Source of the DNA: Phycisphaerae bacterium
GTDB lineage: Bacteria > Planctomycetota > Phycisphaerae > Sedimentisphaerales > Anaerobacaceae
Direction of reading: 5' to 3'
Length of the DNA stretch: 64,000 nucleotides
Assembly: GCA_030604525.1 (NCBI GenBank)
Contig: JAUVVQ010000004.1
Location: forward strand, 1-64,000
Shown: piece by piece, positions 19,147 through 28,867 of the stretch
How the letters are laid out: every line of letters begins with the position of its first letter
How positions within the stretch are numbered: position 1 is the first letter of the stretch
The notes under the pieces: generated by a model
The model's input: only the letters and a program-made list of their open reading frames with translations
The model's database searches: none
Told to the model about the DNA's origin: nothing
Made by a program: the position numbers and the translations under genes

Positions 19147-20192
19147 CCGGGACCTGCCTTTTCTGTTTCTCTTCTGAAGATTTCTTCATATACCTTTTCG
19201 TATTTTGCAACCATACGGTCAATAGTAAAGTTATCCTCGACATGCTGACGGCATTTTTCCCGCTCAATTTCTTCGATTTTGCCAATTGCCTGCACTGCTT
19301 CGTCTGTATTGTTTACCAAAAATCCGGTTTCCTTATCTGCGATGACCTCTCGGCAGGAGCCGAGGTCCATAGCGATTACCGGCACACCCGCTGCCATTGA
19401 TTCGACCATAACCAACCCAAACCGTTCCGGAATTGTGTTAAGATGAAGTACCGCAAAAGCTTCTTTCAGCAGGGTGTCCCGCTGGGGAGGATTAACCGAA
19501 CCGATGAATTTTATGGATGTGTTATTGATATGCGGTTTTATGAGTTTATCGAAATATTCCTGGTCCTGAATTATGCCTGCGATTATCAAATCCATACCGC
19601 TTTTTTTTGCAACTTCAATTGCGAGGTGAAATCCTTTATCGGGATGAATTCTTCCGTAAGCAACCAGCTTGTTACCTGCTGATTCCCTGAAGGTAAGGTT
19701 CCGAAGGTCTATGCCGTCATAAACGGTAGCCAGGTAGTCCAGCTCCCGGTCTCTGTCCGAATCACTTATCGAGACGAAGTAGGTGTCCTTATAACGGCGG
19801 TAAACCCGGAGTATATCCGGTGACGAGAAGCCGTGTATTGTCGTGAGCATCGGAGTATCAATAAGCCGGCTGTAAGTCAACGGAAGATAATCGAAGTTAC
19901 TGTGAATCAAATCGAACTCGTCCGAGTGTTCCATACAGAAGCAGATATGCAGGCAGGTGGATACCGAGGGTATTTGTGTTTTATCTTCTTCGTATCCTTT
20001 ATCGATGACGGCTTCTAATTTTGCTTTTGTTATAGAATCTTTTGTGGCAAATAAAGTAACGTTTTTCCAGCCGCGTGCAACCAGCCCTTCGGTGATATTA
20101 CTTGCGACGGTTTCCCAGGCACCGTATGCCCTCGGCGGTGTTCGCCAGGCCACAGGAGAAAGGATGGCTATACGCTTATCTTTTATGTCCAT
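19143..20192 (-). CDS. Glycosyltransferase family 4
   Basis: PPRAYGAWETVASNI, FDLIHSN, YGRIHPDKGFHLAIEVAKKSG, ERFGLVMVESMAAGVPVIAMDLGSCREVI. Confidence 0.9.
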   Translation of the reverse strand: MDIKDKRIAILSPVAWRTPPRAYGAWETVASNITEGLVARGWKNVTLFATKDSITKAKLEAVIDKGYEEDKTQIPSVSTCLHICFCMEHSDEFDLIHSNFDYLPLTYSRLIDTPMLTTIHGFSSPDILRVYRRYKDTYFVSISDSDRDRELDYLATVYDGIDLRNLTFRESAGNKLVAYGRIHPDKGFHLAIEVAKKSGMDLIIAGIIQDQEYFDKLIKPHINNTSIKFIGSVNPPQRDTLLKEAFAVLHLNTIPERFGLVMVESMAAGVPVIAMDLGSCREVIADKETGFLVNNTDEAVQAIGKIEEIEREKCRQHVEDNFTIDRMVAKYEKVYEEIFRRETEKAGPG

Positions 20193-20231
20193 CTTTGTGT
20201 ATCCAATAGTCCTTGAGATAGCGATTTTGGT

Positions 20232-21878
20232 TTAAGAGATACCCTTTTCTTTCTGGACTTGCTTTTTGATTCGCTGGATGTGTCCTCGCCCGAGCGCTTT
20301 GACTTCACAGCCGAGCTCGAAATAGCGGTGAATTTTGTCATCATCAAGGATACCGAAGCAGTCAATCACTGCCAGCGGTCCTGCCGCCCATTCGACGATT
20401 TTTTCAGGGTCAAGGTCTAAATAGGGTTTGTGAGGGACTGCAAGAATCATTGCTTTGGCCCCTTTAAGGGCTTTTTGAAGGTCATCCTGAATTCTGAGAT
20501 TTGCCAGGTCATCCTGATTTCTGAAGAACCTGGCAAGCGAGTGGCCTTTTGACGGGTAGGTCTCTTGATTTTCCAGCTCGTGCCAGTGTTTAACATAGGG
20601 GTCATGAACTCTGACTTTGGCTCCCATCTCAGCCAGCTTTCTTACTACTTTTTCCGAACCGCTGTAACGGGTGTCGCCGACATCCTGTCGGTAACTTGCT
20701 CCACATAAGAGCACGGGGGTATTAGCAACTATTTTGCCCATATTCCTCAGTGCATCTCTGGTCAGTTCCGCTGCGTGTATGCCTCGAGTGTCGTTAATGT
20801 CGATGGCGGCTGTGGTTATCTTGAATATATCGTCCTCGAATCCGAGTATATGTTTGTAAGCCCAGTAGCCGAGACCGCCGTCTTTCGGCAGACAGTATCC
20901 GCCTATACCAGGACCGGGAAAGATTATATTACTATGGGTAGGTCTTACTTTAATTGCCTTGATAACCTTGATTAAATCCACCCCATTGTGTTCAGCGAAT
21001 AAGCTCCACTCGTCGAGGAAGGCCAATATCGTTGCTCTAAATGAATTCTCCACGATTTTAGTTGTTTCTGATTCGATGGGTTTGTCCATCACTGTCAGGG
21101 GAAATTTTTCGGTATTAATCACTTCGTGCAGGAATTTTTCCACTCTTTTTTTTGCTTGTTCATTACATCCGGAACATACTCTCCAGAAATCCCGAATAGA
21201 TGAGACATAATTTTTTCCCGGCATAACCCGCTCGAAGCTGTGCGCCAGGAGCGGTTCGGAATCTATGTTTCTGTCGGCAAAGTTTTTTTTCATAATTGGC
21301 CAGGCCACATACTCTGTTGTTCCCGGCGCTACCGTGGTCTCTATCAATGTAAGGCAGTGGGCCGGTATCTTCTCTGCGATGGTTTGAATTGTATCTTCCA
21401 GGGCCTTCATCTCAACCTTTCCGGTGCGCATATTCCCCAGGTCATGCTTGGTATAATCACACTGAACGTCCACCACGACGCAGTCAGCAAGTTTCAGACA
21501 GTCATTATTATATGTAGCTACCAGCGTCTCTTTTTCAAGCACACAGCATTTAATCATAGGTTCAACCTCGGGGTCTTCTGCCTTTACAGGAGCCAGACCT
21601 TGATTAAGCAGCGGTATTTTCCAGTAGCTTCTTGTGCTTGGTCTTTGGCACCCGATAACGAATTTGGTGGGTTTCCCGCTCTTTTTATCTACCGTGTCGG
21701 CAACAATAGCCGCCATTACTGCTCCGACAAAACCGACCCCCATTACTATCACTATTTCTTTGCCGTCGGATTTTGCCTCCTCAGCAAGCGTTTTGATTCG
21801 CTCAAATTCCGCATCGTATTCTTCGGGTTTGGGGATGGGAAATTTTTCCCCGGCCGGACTTGCTGAATATTCGGTCAT
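20232..21878 (-). CDS. Nucleotide-sugar dehydrogenase (UDP-glucose/UDP-ManNAc dehydrogenase family)
   Basis: VMGVGFVGAVMAAIVAD, TLIETTVAPGTTE, SETTKIVENSFRA, GPGIGGYCLPKD, LLCGASYRQDVGDTRYS, VRVHDPY. Confidence 0.88.
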   Translation of the reverse strand: MTEYSASPAGEKFPIPKPEEYDAEFERIKTLAEEAKSDGKEIVIVMGVGFVGAVMAAIVADTVDKKSGKPTKFVIGCQRPSTRSYWKIPLLNQGLAPVKAEDPEVEPMIKCCVLEKETLVATYNNDCLKLADCVVVDVQCDYTKHDLGNMRTGKVEMKALEDTIQTIAEKIPAHCLTLIETTVAPGTTEYVAWPIMKKNFADRNIDSEPLLAHSFERVMPGKNYVSSIRDFWRVCSGCNEQAKKRVEKFLHEVINTEKFPLTVMDKPIESETTKIVENSFRATILAFLDEWSLFAEHNGVDLIKVIKAIKVRPTHSNIIFPGPGIGGYCLPKDGGLGYWAYKHILGFEDDIFKITTAAIDINDTRGIHAAELTRDALRNMGKIVANTPVLLCGASYRQDVGDTRYSGSEKVVRKLAEMGAKVRVHDPYVKHWHELENQETYPSKGHSLARFFRNQDDLANLRIQDDLQKALKGAKAMILAVPHKPYLDLDPEKIVEWAAGPLAVIDCFGILDDDKIHRYFELGCEVKALGRGHIQRIKKQVQKEKGIS

Positions 21879-22200
21879 TGTAAGTACCTTTCTAATACTG
21901 TCAGTATTCTTAGTATTTTTACGCTGCTTTACTAAATCGGCTCATGTCGTGCCAGCTGATGGTCTATACTTAAATCTGAAAGAAATCGTCACCAGTTTAG
22001 CAATAATGTTTTTCCCTATCAAACTTTTTCTTTTCGGTGCACAGCGTGGTGTATATTGTAGTGGCTGGTTATGTGCTTTTGATTATTTTAAGAGGGGTGA
22101 ATTTCTTTAACGCTGGTTATAGATATTGCGTGTAAAATATTTTCGATGGATAATAAAAGAGATGGAATTATTTATCGGACAGGGTTGTCTCATTTTGCTT

Positions 22201-22527
22201 TTACTCAAGCGGCTTTGGCTCTGCAACCTTTCGGTAGCCGATTGCCTTTATTACTTCCAGCACTTCAGTCCAGGTGGGAAAGGGTCTGTCATTATTACGT
22301 TTATAGTTATCAATGGCCTTGATAAACTCAAATTGTTCGTCGGTCATATTACCTTCTTCAGCCGCTTTGCGCTCAGGACTTAGGCGTTTGCCCGGCCCTC
22401 TGCGGCGTTCTAATCCGGACCTTTTTTCCTCACCGTTTTTACGAATATCTATACCCGAGCGTCTGTCCACAACACTTCGCTGGTCTTTTTTGTTACTGTT
22501 CTGTTCTTTGGATTGCTCTTGACTCAT
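22201..22527 (-). CDS. Hypothetical protein (charged, Arg-rich N-terminus)
   Basis: 108-aa ORF, DRRSGIDIRKNGEEKRSGLERRRGPGKR, with a helical C-terminus; not overlapped by a better ORF. Confidence 0.5.
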   Translation of the reverse strand: MSQEQSKEQNSNKKDQRSVVDRRSGIDIRKNGEEKRSGLERRRGPGKRLSPERKAAEEGNMTDEQFEFIKAIDNYKRNNDRPFPTWTEVLEVIKAIGYRKVAEPKPLE

Positions 22528-22608
22528 TTGGATTCTCGCATTCTCAGCACATTGGTTGTTGTAATTTCAGTTCAAACTCTCGTAAACAGTTTTGTAAATT
22601 CACGGATT

Positions 22609-22938
22609 TTAACCTTGAAACTCCTCGTCGAAGACATCTGCGTCGTAATCATCGTCGGGCTCCTGCTCAATCGCATAGTCGTAAAAATCATCATAGGCAT
22701 CCTGTGATTCTATGATGACATGGGCTTCGTCCAGATATTCTTCGGGAACCATTAAGGCGTAACCGGTTTCCCTGTTTTCGGTTGTTTCATTTACTTCAAT
22801 AACGGTTACCGGTATATCATCGTTTTTCAGCAATGATTCGTAGGTTTTGGCTTCTTCGATGTCGTCAGCGACCGTTACAGTTACGAGGTCTTTCGTATCT
22901 GTCTGTGATTTTTTGTCCTTTTTGTTATATTTTGACAT
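22609..22938 (-). CDS. DUF2007-like small protein
   Basis: VTVADDIEEAKTYESLLKNDDIPVTVIE...YALMVPEEYLDEAHVIIES resembles the DUF2007 fold signature. Confidence 0.55.
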   Translation of the reverse strand: MSKYNKKDKKSQTDTKDLVTVTVADDIEEAKTYESLLKNDDIPVTVIEVNETTENRETGYALMVPEEYLDEAHVIIESQDAYDDFYDYAIEQEPDDDYDADVFDEEFQG

Positions 22939-23290
22939 TTTTTACTCCCCGGAAAAATATCACAATATTTATGGTATCTGTTTGTCATATTTTTTTCTTT
23001 ATAAGCCCTTTCGTCAAAAGATACACAAGGAATTATTTAAAAATCTTAAATTTTTCCCGTATTTATTATAATTATTCCTCTAAATATTTATATGCTCATT
23101 TTCGTCTATCGGTTTGATAATAATAAAAATTTAAGGTTAAAGGGTTTTTTCCCTTGCAAAACTTCGGGAGATTGTTTAAAAACCTTTCCAAGCCCTTAGA
23201 AATGGTATAAAAAAGGGCTCAAATGAGGTTCCCGACTGGAAGGAATCGTATTCGAAATACTAAATATTATATTAACAAGGAGGCTTTGTA

Positions 23291-23473
23291 ATGGCGGATA
23301 AAGAATCTTTAGTTGTGGCAAGTAAGGTAAAGGCGTACATTAAAAGCAATGATATGATGACCTCGTCTGATGCCTTGGGGGCACTTAGCGATGCTGTATA
23401 TAGTTTGCTTGATGCAGCTATAAAACGCACCAAGGCCAACAAAAGGAGAACAGTTAAAGCCCAGGATGTATAA
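23291..23473 (+). CDS. Single histone-fold DNA-binding protein (bacterial histone, Bd0055/DUF1931-like)
   Basis: 60 aa: MADKESLVVASKVKAYIKSNDMMTSSDALGALSDAVYSLLDAAIKRTKANKRRTVKAQDV; VASKVKxYIK...LSDxVxxLLDxAxxRxxANxRxTVxAxDV pattern; strong AAGGAGG RBS. Confidence 0.85.
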   Translation: MADKESLVVASKVKAYIKSNDMMTSSDALGALSDAVYSLLDAAIKRTKANKRRTVKAQDV

Positions 23474-23554
23474 GGGTAAGCAGAAGCGTCTGATTTTGCT
23501 CTTTAAGGTTTTGCAAATTTGATAAGTAATTGATTAGATGTTTCGTGGATATTT

Positions 23555-23591
23555 AAGCCGTCCAGTGTTTTGCTGGGCGGCTTACTCTTTT
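23555..23591 (+). terminator. Rho-independent terminator after the histone gene
   Basis: AAGCCGTCCAG / CTGGGCGGCTT stem (one G-U), followed by ACTCTTTTT. Confidence 0.7.
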
Positions 23592-24022
23592 TGGCAGTTG
23601 CGAAGCTGGTAGTTCCCCCTGGAAAAACAGTTCTTTTTAAATCTTCACCGAGAGCTATATTTGTTGCAAAGGTTATATACCGGACTTTGCTGCGAGGCGT
23701 AGAATTAATATGACAATATTTCGAAGTGTTGGATTACAAAATAACAGTTGAATCTCAGCCCGTAAAATTCCCATTAGTAACCTCAAAAACGACTTTTTGA
23801 CAAAAAAATTTGAACTAAAAAATCAGAAAAAACCGATGATTATGTAAAGAACCTCAAAAAAGCCCGTTTTTTTGGTTTATTGCAATTAAGACTGTTCTAC
23901 TCTCAGCCGATAAAATGCGTATCTTAAGTGGAGAATGGGAACGGGTTATAGGAATTGGGGCAAATGTAGTCCCCATTGTACTGAGCTGAAACTGTCTACG
24001 AGATTACTAAGAAGGAGTTTTT

Positions 24023-25321
24023 ATGAGAGTTTTGATGTTAGGCTGGGAATTTCCGCCTTTTATAAGTGGTGGGTTAGGTACTGCCTGCTACGGCTTGACG
24101 AAGGCGATGAGTCAGCTTGGCATTAAGGTAACTTTTGTTCTGCCGAAACAGGTAGATGGAGATTACGCAACCCATGTCAAATTGCTTACTCCTGGTTCAA
24201 AAGGAGCCGTTTCTGACGAATTTTCAGGGTTAGAAGGGTGCAAAAATATCAGTTTTCGGACTATCGGCTCACCCCTGAGGCCGTATTCTACCCCGGAGTT
24301 TTACCGGCAGAGTATTGAGCGGATGTTGGAGCGCACTGGGAAAAAGAATAAAGATATACCACAAAACTGGCAGTTTGAGGGGATAGATTACAGCGGCGAT
24401 ATGTATACGGAGGTTCATCGATATGCCGCCCTTGCCAACAATTTGGCAAAGGACGAAGAATTTGACATCATTCACGCTCACGACTGGATGACTTACCCGG
24501 CAGCGATAGCCATAGCTGGGCTGACGGGGAAACCCCTCGTAGTTCATATCCATTCCACTGAATTCGACCGCAGCGGTGAGCACGTCAATCAGATGATTTA
24601 CGATATTGAGAAGAAGGGCTTTTATTCAGCAGACAAGATAATTGCTGTAAGCCATTTTACTCGCAACATACTTATAAGCAGATATGGAGTCCCGGGTGGC
24701 AAAATTGAGGTAGTTTATAACGGCGTGGAGCGGAACGGAACCGATAACTGGCCTCTTGAGAAAAGCGGCATACAAAAGGATGAGAAAATAGTTCTTTTCC
24801 TGGGACGTATTACCATGCAGAAAGGACCGGAGTATTTTCTGCAGGCCGCCCAAAGAGTGCTTAGCGTGATGGATAATGTCAAGTTCGTAATGGCCGGCTC
24901 GGGAGACCTTGCTCATAGAACGATTGAAATGGCTGCCGAGCTTGGTATCGGAGATAAAGTCCTCTTTACGGGTTTCCTCAGAGGCGATGATGTCAAAAAG
25001 ATATATCAAATGGCTGACCTCTATGTTATGCCTTCTGTCTCCGAACCGTTTGGTATCGCACCTTTGGAGGCACTCGATAACGATGTGCCCGTGATTATCA
25101 GCAGGCAAAGCGGTGTCTCGGAGGTCCTGGTACATGCTTTAAAGGTTGATTTCTGGGATGTCGATGAGATTGCGAACAAAATTGTTGCAGTTTTAAAACA
25201 TCCTCCTCTGCAGATTACTTTGAGAAATTACGGGAACTTCGAAGTAAGAAAACTGCGATGGAGCGAAAGCGCTGCAAAGTGTGCAAAAATTTATGAGCAA
25301 ATGCTTACTCCGGTAGGATAA
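24023..25321 (+). CDS. Glycosyltransferase family 4 (glycogen/alpha-glucan synthase-like)
   Basis: LMLGWEFPPFISGGLGTACYGLTKAM, IIHAHDWMTYPAAIA, VVYNGVE, GRITMQKGPEYFLQAA, SEPFGIAPLEALDNDVPVIIS. Confidence 0.92.
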   Translation: MRVLMLGWEFPPFISGGLGTACYGLTKAMSQLGIKVTFVLPKQVDGDYATHVKLLTPGSKGAVSDEFSGLEGCKNISFRTIGSPLRPYSTPEFYRQSIERMLERTGKKNKDIPQNWQFEGIDYSGDMYTEVHRYAALANNLAKDEEFDIIHAHDWMTYPAAIAIAGLTGKPLVVHIHSTEFDRSGEHVNQMIYDIEKKGFYSADKIIAVSHFTRNILISRYGVPGGKIEVVYNGVERNGTDNWPLEKSGIQKDEKIVLFLGRITMQKGPEYFLQAAQRVLSVMDNVKFVMAGSGDLAHRTIEMAAELGIGDKVLFTGFLRGDDVKKIYQMADLYVMPSVSEPFGIAPLEALDNDVPVIISRQSGVSEVLVHALKVDFWDVDEIANKIVAVLKHPPLQITLRNYGNFEVRKLRWSESAAKCAKIYEQMLTPVG

Positions 25322-25372
25322 GCATCTCCTGCCTAAGGAAAGGCAGGTCAATTTATAAGGAGATAAATAAGG

Positions 25373-26620
25373 ATGGCTTCTGTTTGTTTCTACTTTCAAG
25401 CGCATCAGCCGATGCGGTTAAGACATTACACCGTCTTTGACAAGCACCACAATTATTTTGATGACCGGGGGAATGCGGCTATTTGCAGGAAAGTAGCTAA
25501 CAAGTGTTATCTGCCTGCCAATCGGTTGATGCTGAAATTAATCAGAAAGCATCAGGGAAGATTTAAAATCGCCTACGGAATAACAGGAGTGCTGCTCGAA
25601 CAGATTATCTCTTTCGCTCCGGAGGTTATGAGCACTTTTGACGCCCTGGCTGAAACCGGATGTGTCGAGTTCCTCGGTGAAACATATTATCACAGCTTGA
25701 GCTTTTTGTACTCCAAAGAAGACTTTTTGGAGCAAGTCAAAAAACACTCCAGCACTATTGAATCTTATTTTGGCCAGAAACCCAGAGTATTCAGAAATAC
25801 TGAGCTGATTTATAACAATGAGTTAGCTGCGTTTATTGAATCCCTCGGGTTGTTTGATGCGATAATAACCGAGGGAGCTGACCATATTCTCGGCTATCGA
25901 AGCCCCGATTTCGTTTACCGGCCAAAAGGGTGCGAAAAATTAAAGCTCCTGTTGAAAAATTACTCGCTCAGTGACGACATCGCTTTCAGGTTCTCTAACC
26001 GGGATTGGAAGCAATGGCCTTTGACCGCTGATAAATTTGCGAGATGGGTAAACAAAGTAAATGGAAATGGTAATGTGGTCAATCTGTTTATGGATTATGA
26101 AACTTTCGGTGAGCATCAGTGGAAAGATACCGGTATTTTTGACTTCTTAAAGCACCTGCCGGATGAAATCCTCAAACATCCTGATAATGATTTCAAAACC
26201 CCTACCGAGGTGGTGAACTCATATCCCCCAATGGACGAAGTTGATGTCCCTAATCTGATAAGCTGGGCTGATACGGAAAGGGACACGTCGGCCTGGATTG
26301 GAAATGCTATGCAGTCAAATGCTATTCACGAACTATACCGGCTTGAGGACGAAATTAAAAAAACTGCTGATAAAAAAATCATAGAAGACTGGAGGAAATT
26401 GCAAATATCGGACCATTTTTACTATATGTGCACCAAGTGGTTTGCCGATGGTGACGTGCATAAATATTTTAATCCTTATGATTCGCCTTATGATGCTTAC
26501 ATAAATTATATGAATATCCTGAGTAATCTCAAAATGCGCTGTTTTTTGCATAAGGATTTGAAGAAAGTCCAGCGTCTTTTTGAAAATAGAAAATCACAGC
26601 CTGAAACTGTTATCGCTTAA
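25373..26620 (+). CDS. Glycoside hydrolase family 57 (alpha-amylase-like)
   Basis: VCFYFQAHQPMRLRHY, GITGVLLEQ, FLGETYYHSLSFLY, FRNTELIYNNELA, FMDYETFGEHQW. Confidence 0.93.
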   Translation: MASVCFYFQAHQPMRLRHYTVFDKHHNYFDDRGNAAICRKVANKCYLPANRLMLKLIRKHQGRFKIAYGITGVLLEQIISFAPEVMSTFDALAETGCVEFLGETYYHSLSFLYSKEDFLEQVKKHSSTIESYFGQKPRVFRNTELIYNNELAAFIESLGLFDAIITEGADHILGYRSPDFVYRPKGCEKLKLLLKNYSLSDDIAFRFSNRDWKQWPLTADKFARWVNKVNGNGNVVNLFMDYETFGEHQWKDTGIFDFLKHLPDEILKHPDNDFKTPTEVVNSYPPMDEVDVPNLISWADTERDTSAWIGNAMQSNAIHELYRLEDEIKKTADKKIIEDWRKLQISDHFYYMCTKWFADGDVHKYFNPYDSPYDAYINYMNILSNLKMRCFLHKDLKKVQRLFENRKSQPETVIA

Positions 26621-26680
26621 TAGGTTTTCTGCCCACTGTAGATAATTAAATTTTTTGAGAGCTTTTTCCGGTAAAAGATT

Positions 26681-28735
26681 GTGTTGACTTTAAAAAGAGA
26701 TAAATGTGCAGAGTTGATTTCTATACCGATAGATGGTCAGCCGCCGGAAAATTTGTTAAGCAGGGAGTGGCTTCTAACTAACAGCCGAGGCGGTTATTCA
26801 TCCTCTACGATTATCGGCTGCAATACGCGAAAGTATCACGGATTGCTCATAGGGTCACTTGCCCCGCCTGTCCACAGGATAATGGCACTTAGCCAGTGTC
26901 TTGAGATGTTGATTTTAAATCCTCAAGCCGCCGGTTCCGACGGGCAGAATAAGAAACAGGTTTACAATCTTACTACTTTCGAGTTCGAAGGGCGGATATT
27001 TCCCAAAAGCTTTAACTACATAGACAAATTTCGCCGTTATTTAGGCGTGCATTTTGACTATAAATTCCCCGAAGTCGAAATTACTAAATCGATATATTTA
27101 CATCCTGAATCTGATGTAGTTGTAGTTGTTTATGATTTTACTCGTCTCTCCGGTCCTTTGAAATTTATTTTGCGCCCCTTTATCGGTTTAAGAGACTTCC
27201 ACACTCTTCAGAAGTCCTATGCTCCGCTTTACTCTGTCGATTTTTCTGACGGTTTATTAGTTCGGCACAATGTGCCTGGAAGCTGTGAGCTGGTTCTAAA
27301 TGCCCCGAAAATGAAATATGTAAAAGACCAGTGCTGGTGGTTCGATTTCCTGTATCGCAACGAAAAACAAAGAGGATATGAATATACCGAGGATTTATGG
27401 ACTCCGGGATTTTATAATTGTGTTCTTGATTCACCGACTCAAATCATCTTCCATGCGGGCTTATATGGACCGGACGACTCAAAAGGTGACTTCAGGGCGA
27501 AAACTGATATTAAGAAAATCAAACAGGATTTATATAAGAAGCAGAAATCGGCAATGGAATCCGTCGATACGAAAGATGAAAATTTGAAGGAGCTCTTTTT
27601 GGCTGCTGACCAGTTCATCGTAAAAAGACAGACCAGGGATGCCTCTGAAACAACTATTGTAGCCGGCTTTCCCTGGTTTGCTGATCTGGGAAGAGATGCC
27701 TTTCTGTCGCTGCCCGGCCTGATGCTTGAGAACGGGAGATACGAAGAGGCAAAATCTCTTCTGTCATACTTCGCACAGGCCGTGGATAAAGGGATGATTC
27801 CGAACCGCTTCGATGAGCATAATCATAAATTGCATTTCAACAGTGTCGATGGCTCTTTGTGGTTTATCAATGCAGCTTTCCAGTATTTAAATAAAACGGC
27901 GGATTTCAGAACCTTCTCACAGGATTTTCTGCCCGCAATCCGCTGGATTGTTGACTCTTATAACAAAGGCACCCGCTTTGGTATTCATGCGGACAAAGAC
28001 GGGCTTATCACCGCAGGGGATGAAAATACCCAGCTTACCTGGATGGATGCAAAATACGACGGAGCAGCTTTTACGCCCAGATTTGGAAAAGCGGTTGAAG
28101 TCAACGCACTTTGGTATAGCGCCCTTCGCCAGCTTGTGGATTTGTATGCGGCTCGTGACAAAGCCGCTCAAAAATCTTATAAATCTTTGGCGGATACAGT
28201 TGAAAACAGTTTCAGAAAAGTTTTCTGGAACGAATCTGCCGGGTATCTCAACGATTGCATCTTCCCGGATGGTTCAGTTGATGCTGCTCTAAGACCCAAT
28301 CAAATATTCGCCGTTTCATTGGCATTTTCTCCGTTGACAGACGAGCAGAAAAAAGCTGTTGTCAACATTATCGAAGAAAAACTGCTTACCCCCTTTGGTC
28401 TTCGAACTTTAGACCCTTCGGATAAAAGATATAAAGGCACGTGTACAGGTTCACAAAAAGAGCGTGACCAGGCATATTATCAGGGAACGGTCTGGCCTTA
28501 CCTGATAGGCCCGTTTGTTGAAGGGTATCTGAAAGTGAATCATTTCAGCAAGCGGAGTAAGAGGAATGCTGCCGGGTTCATCCAGCCGCTTATTCGGAGC
28601 TTAACTCAGGACGGCTGCGTAGGTAACCTCTCCGAAATTTACGATGGCGACAAACCGTATCACCCCAGGGGCTGTATCGCTCAGGCCTGGAACGTAGCGG
28701 AGCTTATAAGAGCATACCGACTGGTCAAAAGCTGA
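26681..28735 (+). CDS. Amylo-alpha-1,6-glucosidase (glycogen debranching enzyme)
   Basis: SREWLLTNSRGGYSSSTIIGCNTRKYHGLLIGS, VAGFPWFADLGRDAFLSLPGLML, NSVDGSLWFINAAF, TWMDAKYDG, YYQGTVWPYLIGPF. Confidence 0.94.
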   Translation: MLTLKRDKCAELISIPIDGQPPENLLSREWLLTNSRGGYSSSTIIGCNTRKYHGLLIGSLAPPVHRIMALSQCLEMLILNPQAAGSDGQNKKQVYNLTTFEFEGRIFPKSFNYIDKFRRYLGVHFDYKFPEVEITKSIYLHPESDVVVVVYDFTRLSGPLKFILRPFIGLRDFHTLQKSYAPLYSVDFSDGLLVRHNVPGSCELVLNAPKMKYVKDQCWWFDFLYRNEKQRGYEYTEDLWTPGFYNCVLDSPTQIIFHAGLYGPDDSKGDFRAKTDIKKIKQDLYKKQKSAMESVDTKDENLKELFLAADQFIVKRQTRDASETTIVAGFPWFADLGRDAFLSLPGLMLENGRYEEAKSLLSYFAQAVDKGMIPNRFDEHNHKLHFNSVDGSLWFINAAFQYLNKTADFRTFSQDFLPAIRWIVDSYNKGTRFGIHADKDGLITAGDENTQLTWMDAKYDGAAFTPRFGKAVEVNALWYSALRQLVDLYAARDKAAQKSYKSLADTVENSFRKVFWNESAGYLNDCIFPDGSVDAALRPNQIFAVSLAFSPLTDEQKKAVVNIIEEKLLTPFGLRTLDPSDKRYKGTCTGSQKERDQAYYQGTVWPYLIGPFVEGYLKVNHFSKRSKRNAAGFIQPLIRSLTQDGCVGNLSEIYDGDKPYHPRGCIAQAWNVAELIRAYRLVKS

Positions 28736-28867
28736 ACCGACCTGCCTAAATAGTTGATTTTTCATCTAAGCTGGATACACTATAGTTGCGCCTTGACTTC
28801 TCGGTCTTGGCCGTCTTAATAATAGGTTAAAACAATTTATTAAACCTGTGTTTTTAAGGGGACTAAA

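Noticed and set aside
23191-23219. Stem-loop upstream of the histone gene as a terminator
   Set aside because: No T-tract follows on the plus strand, and on the minus strand the T-run lies in the loop. Kept only as a possible 5' leader structure.
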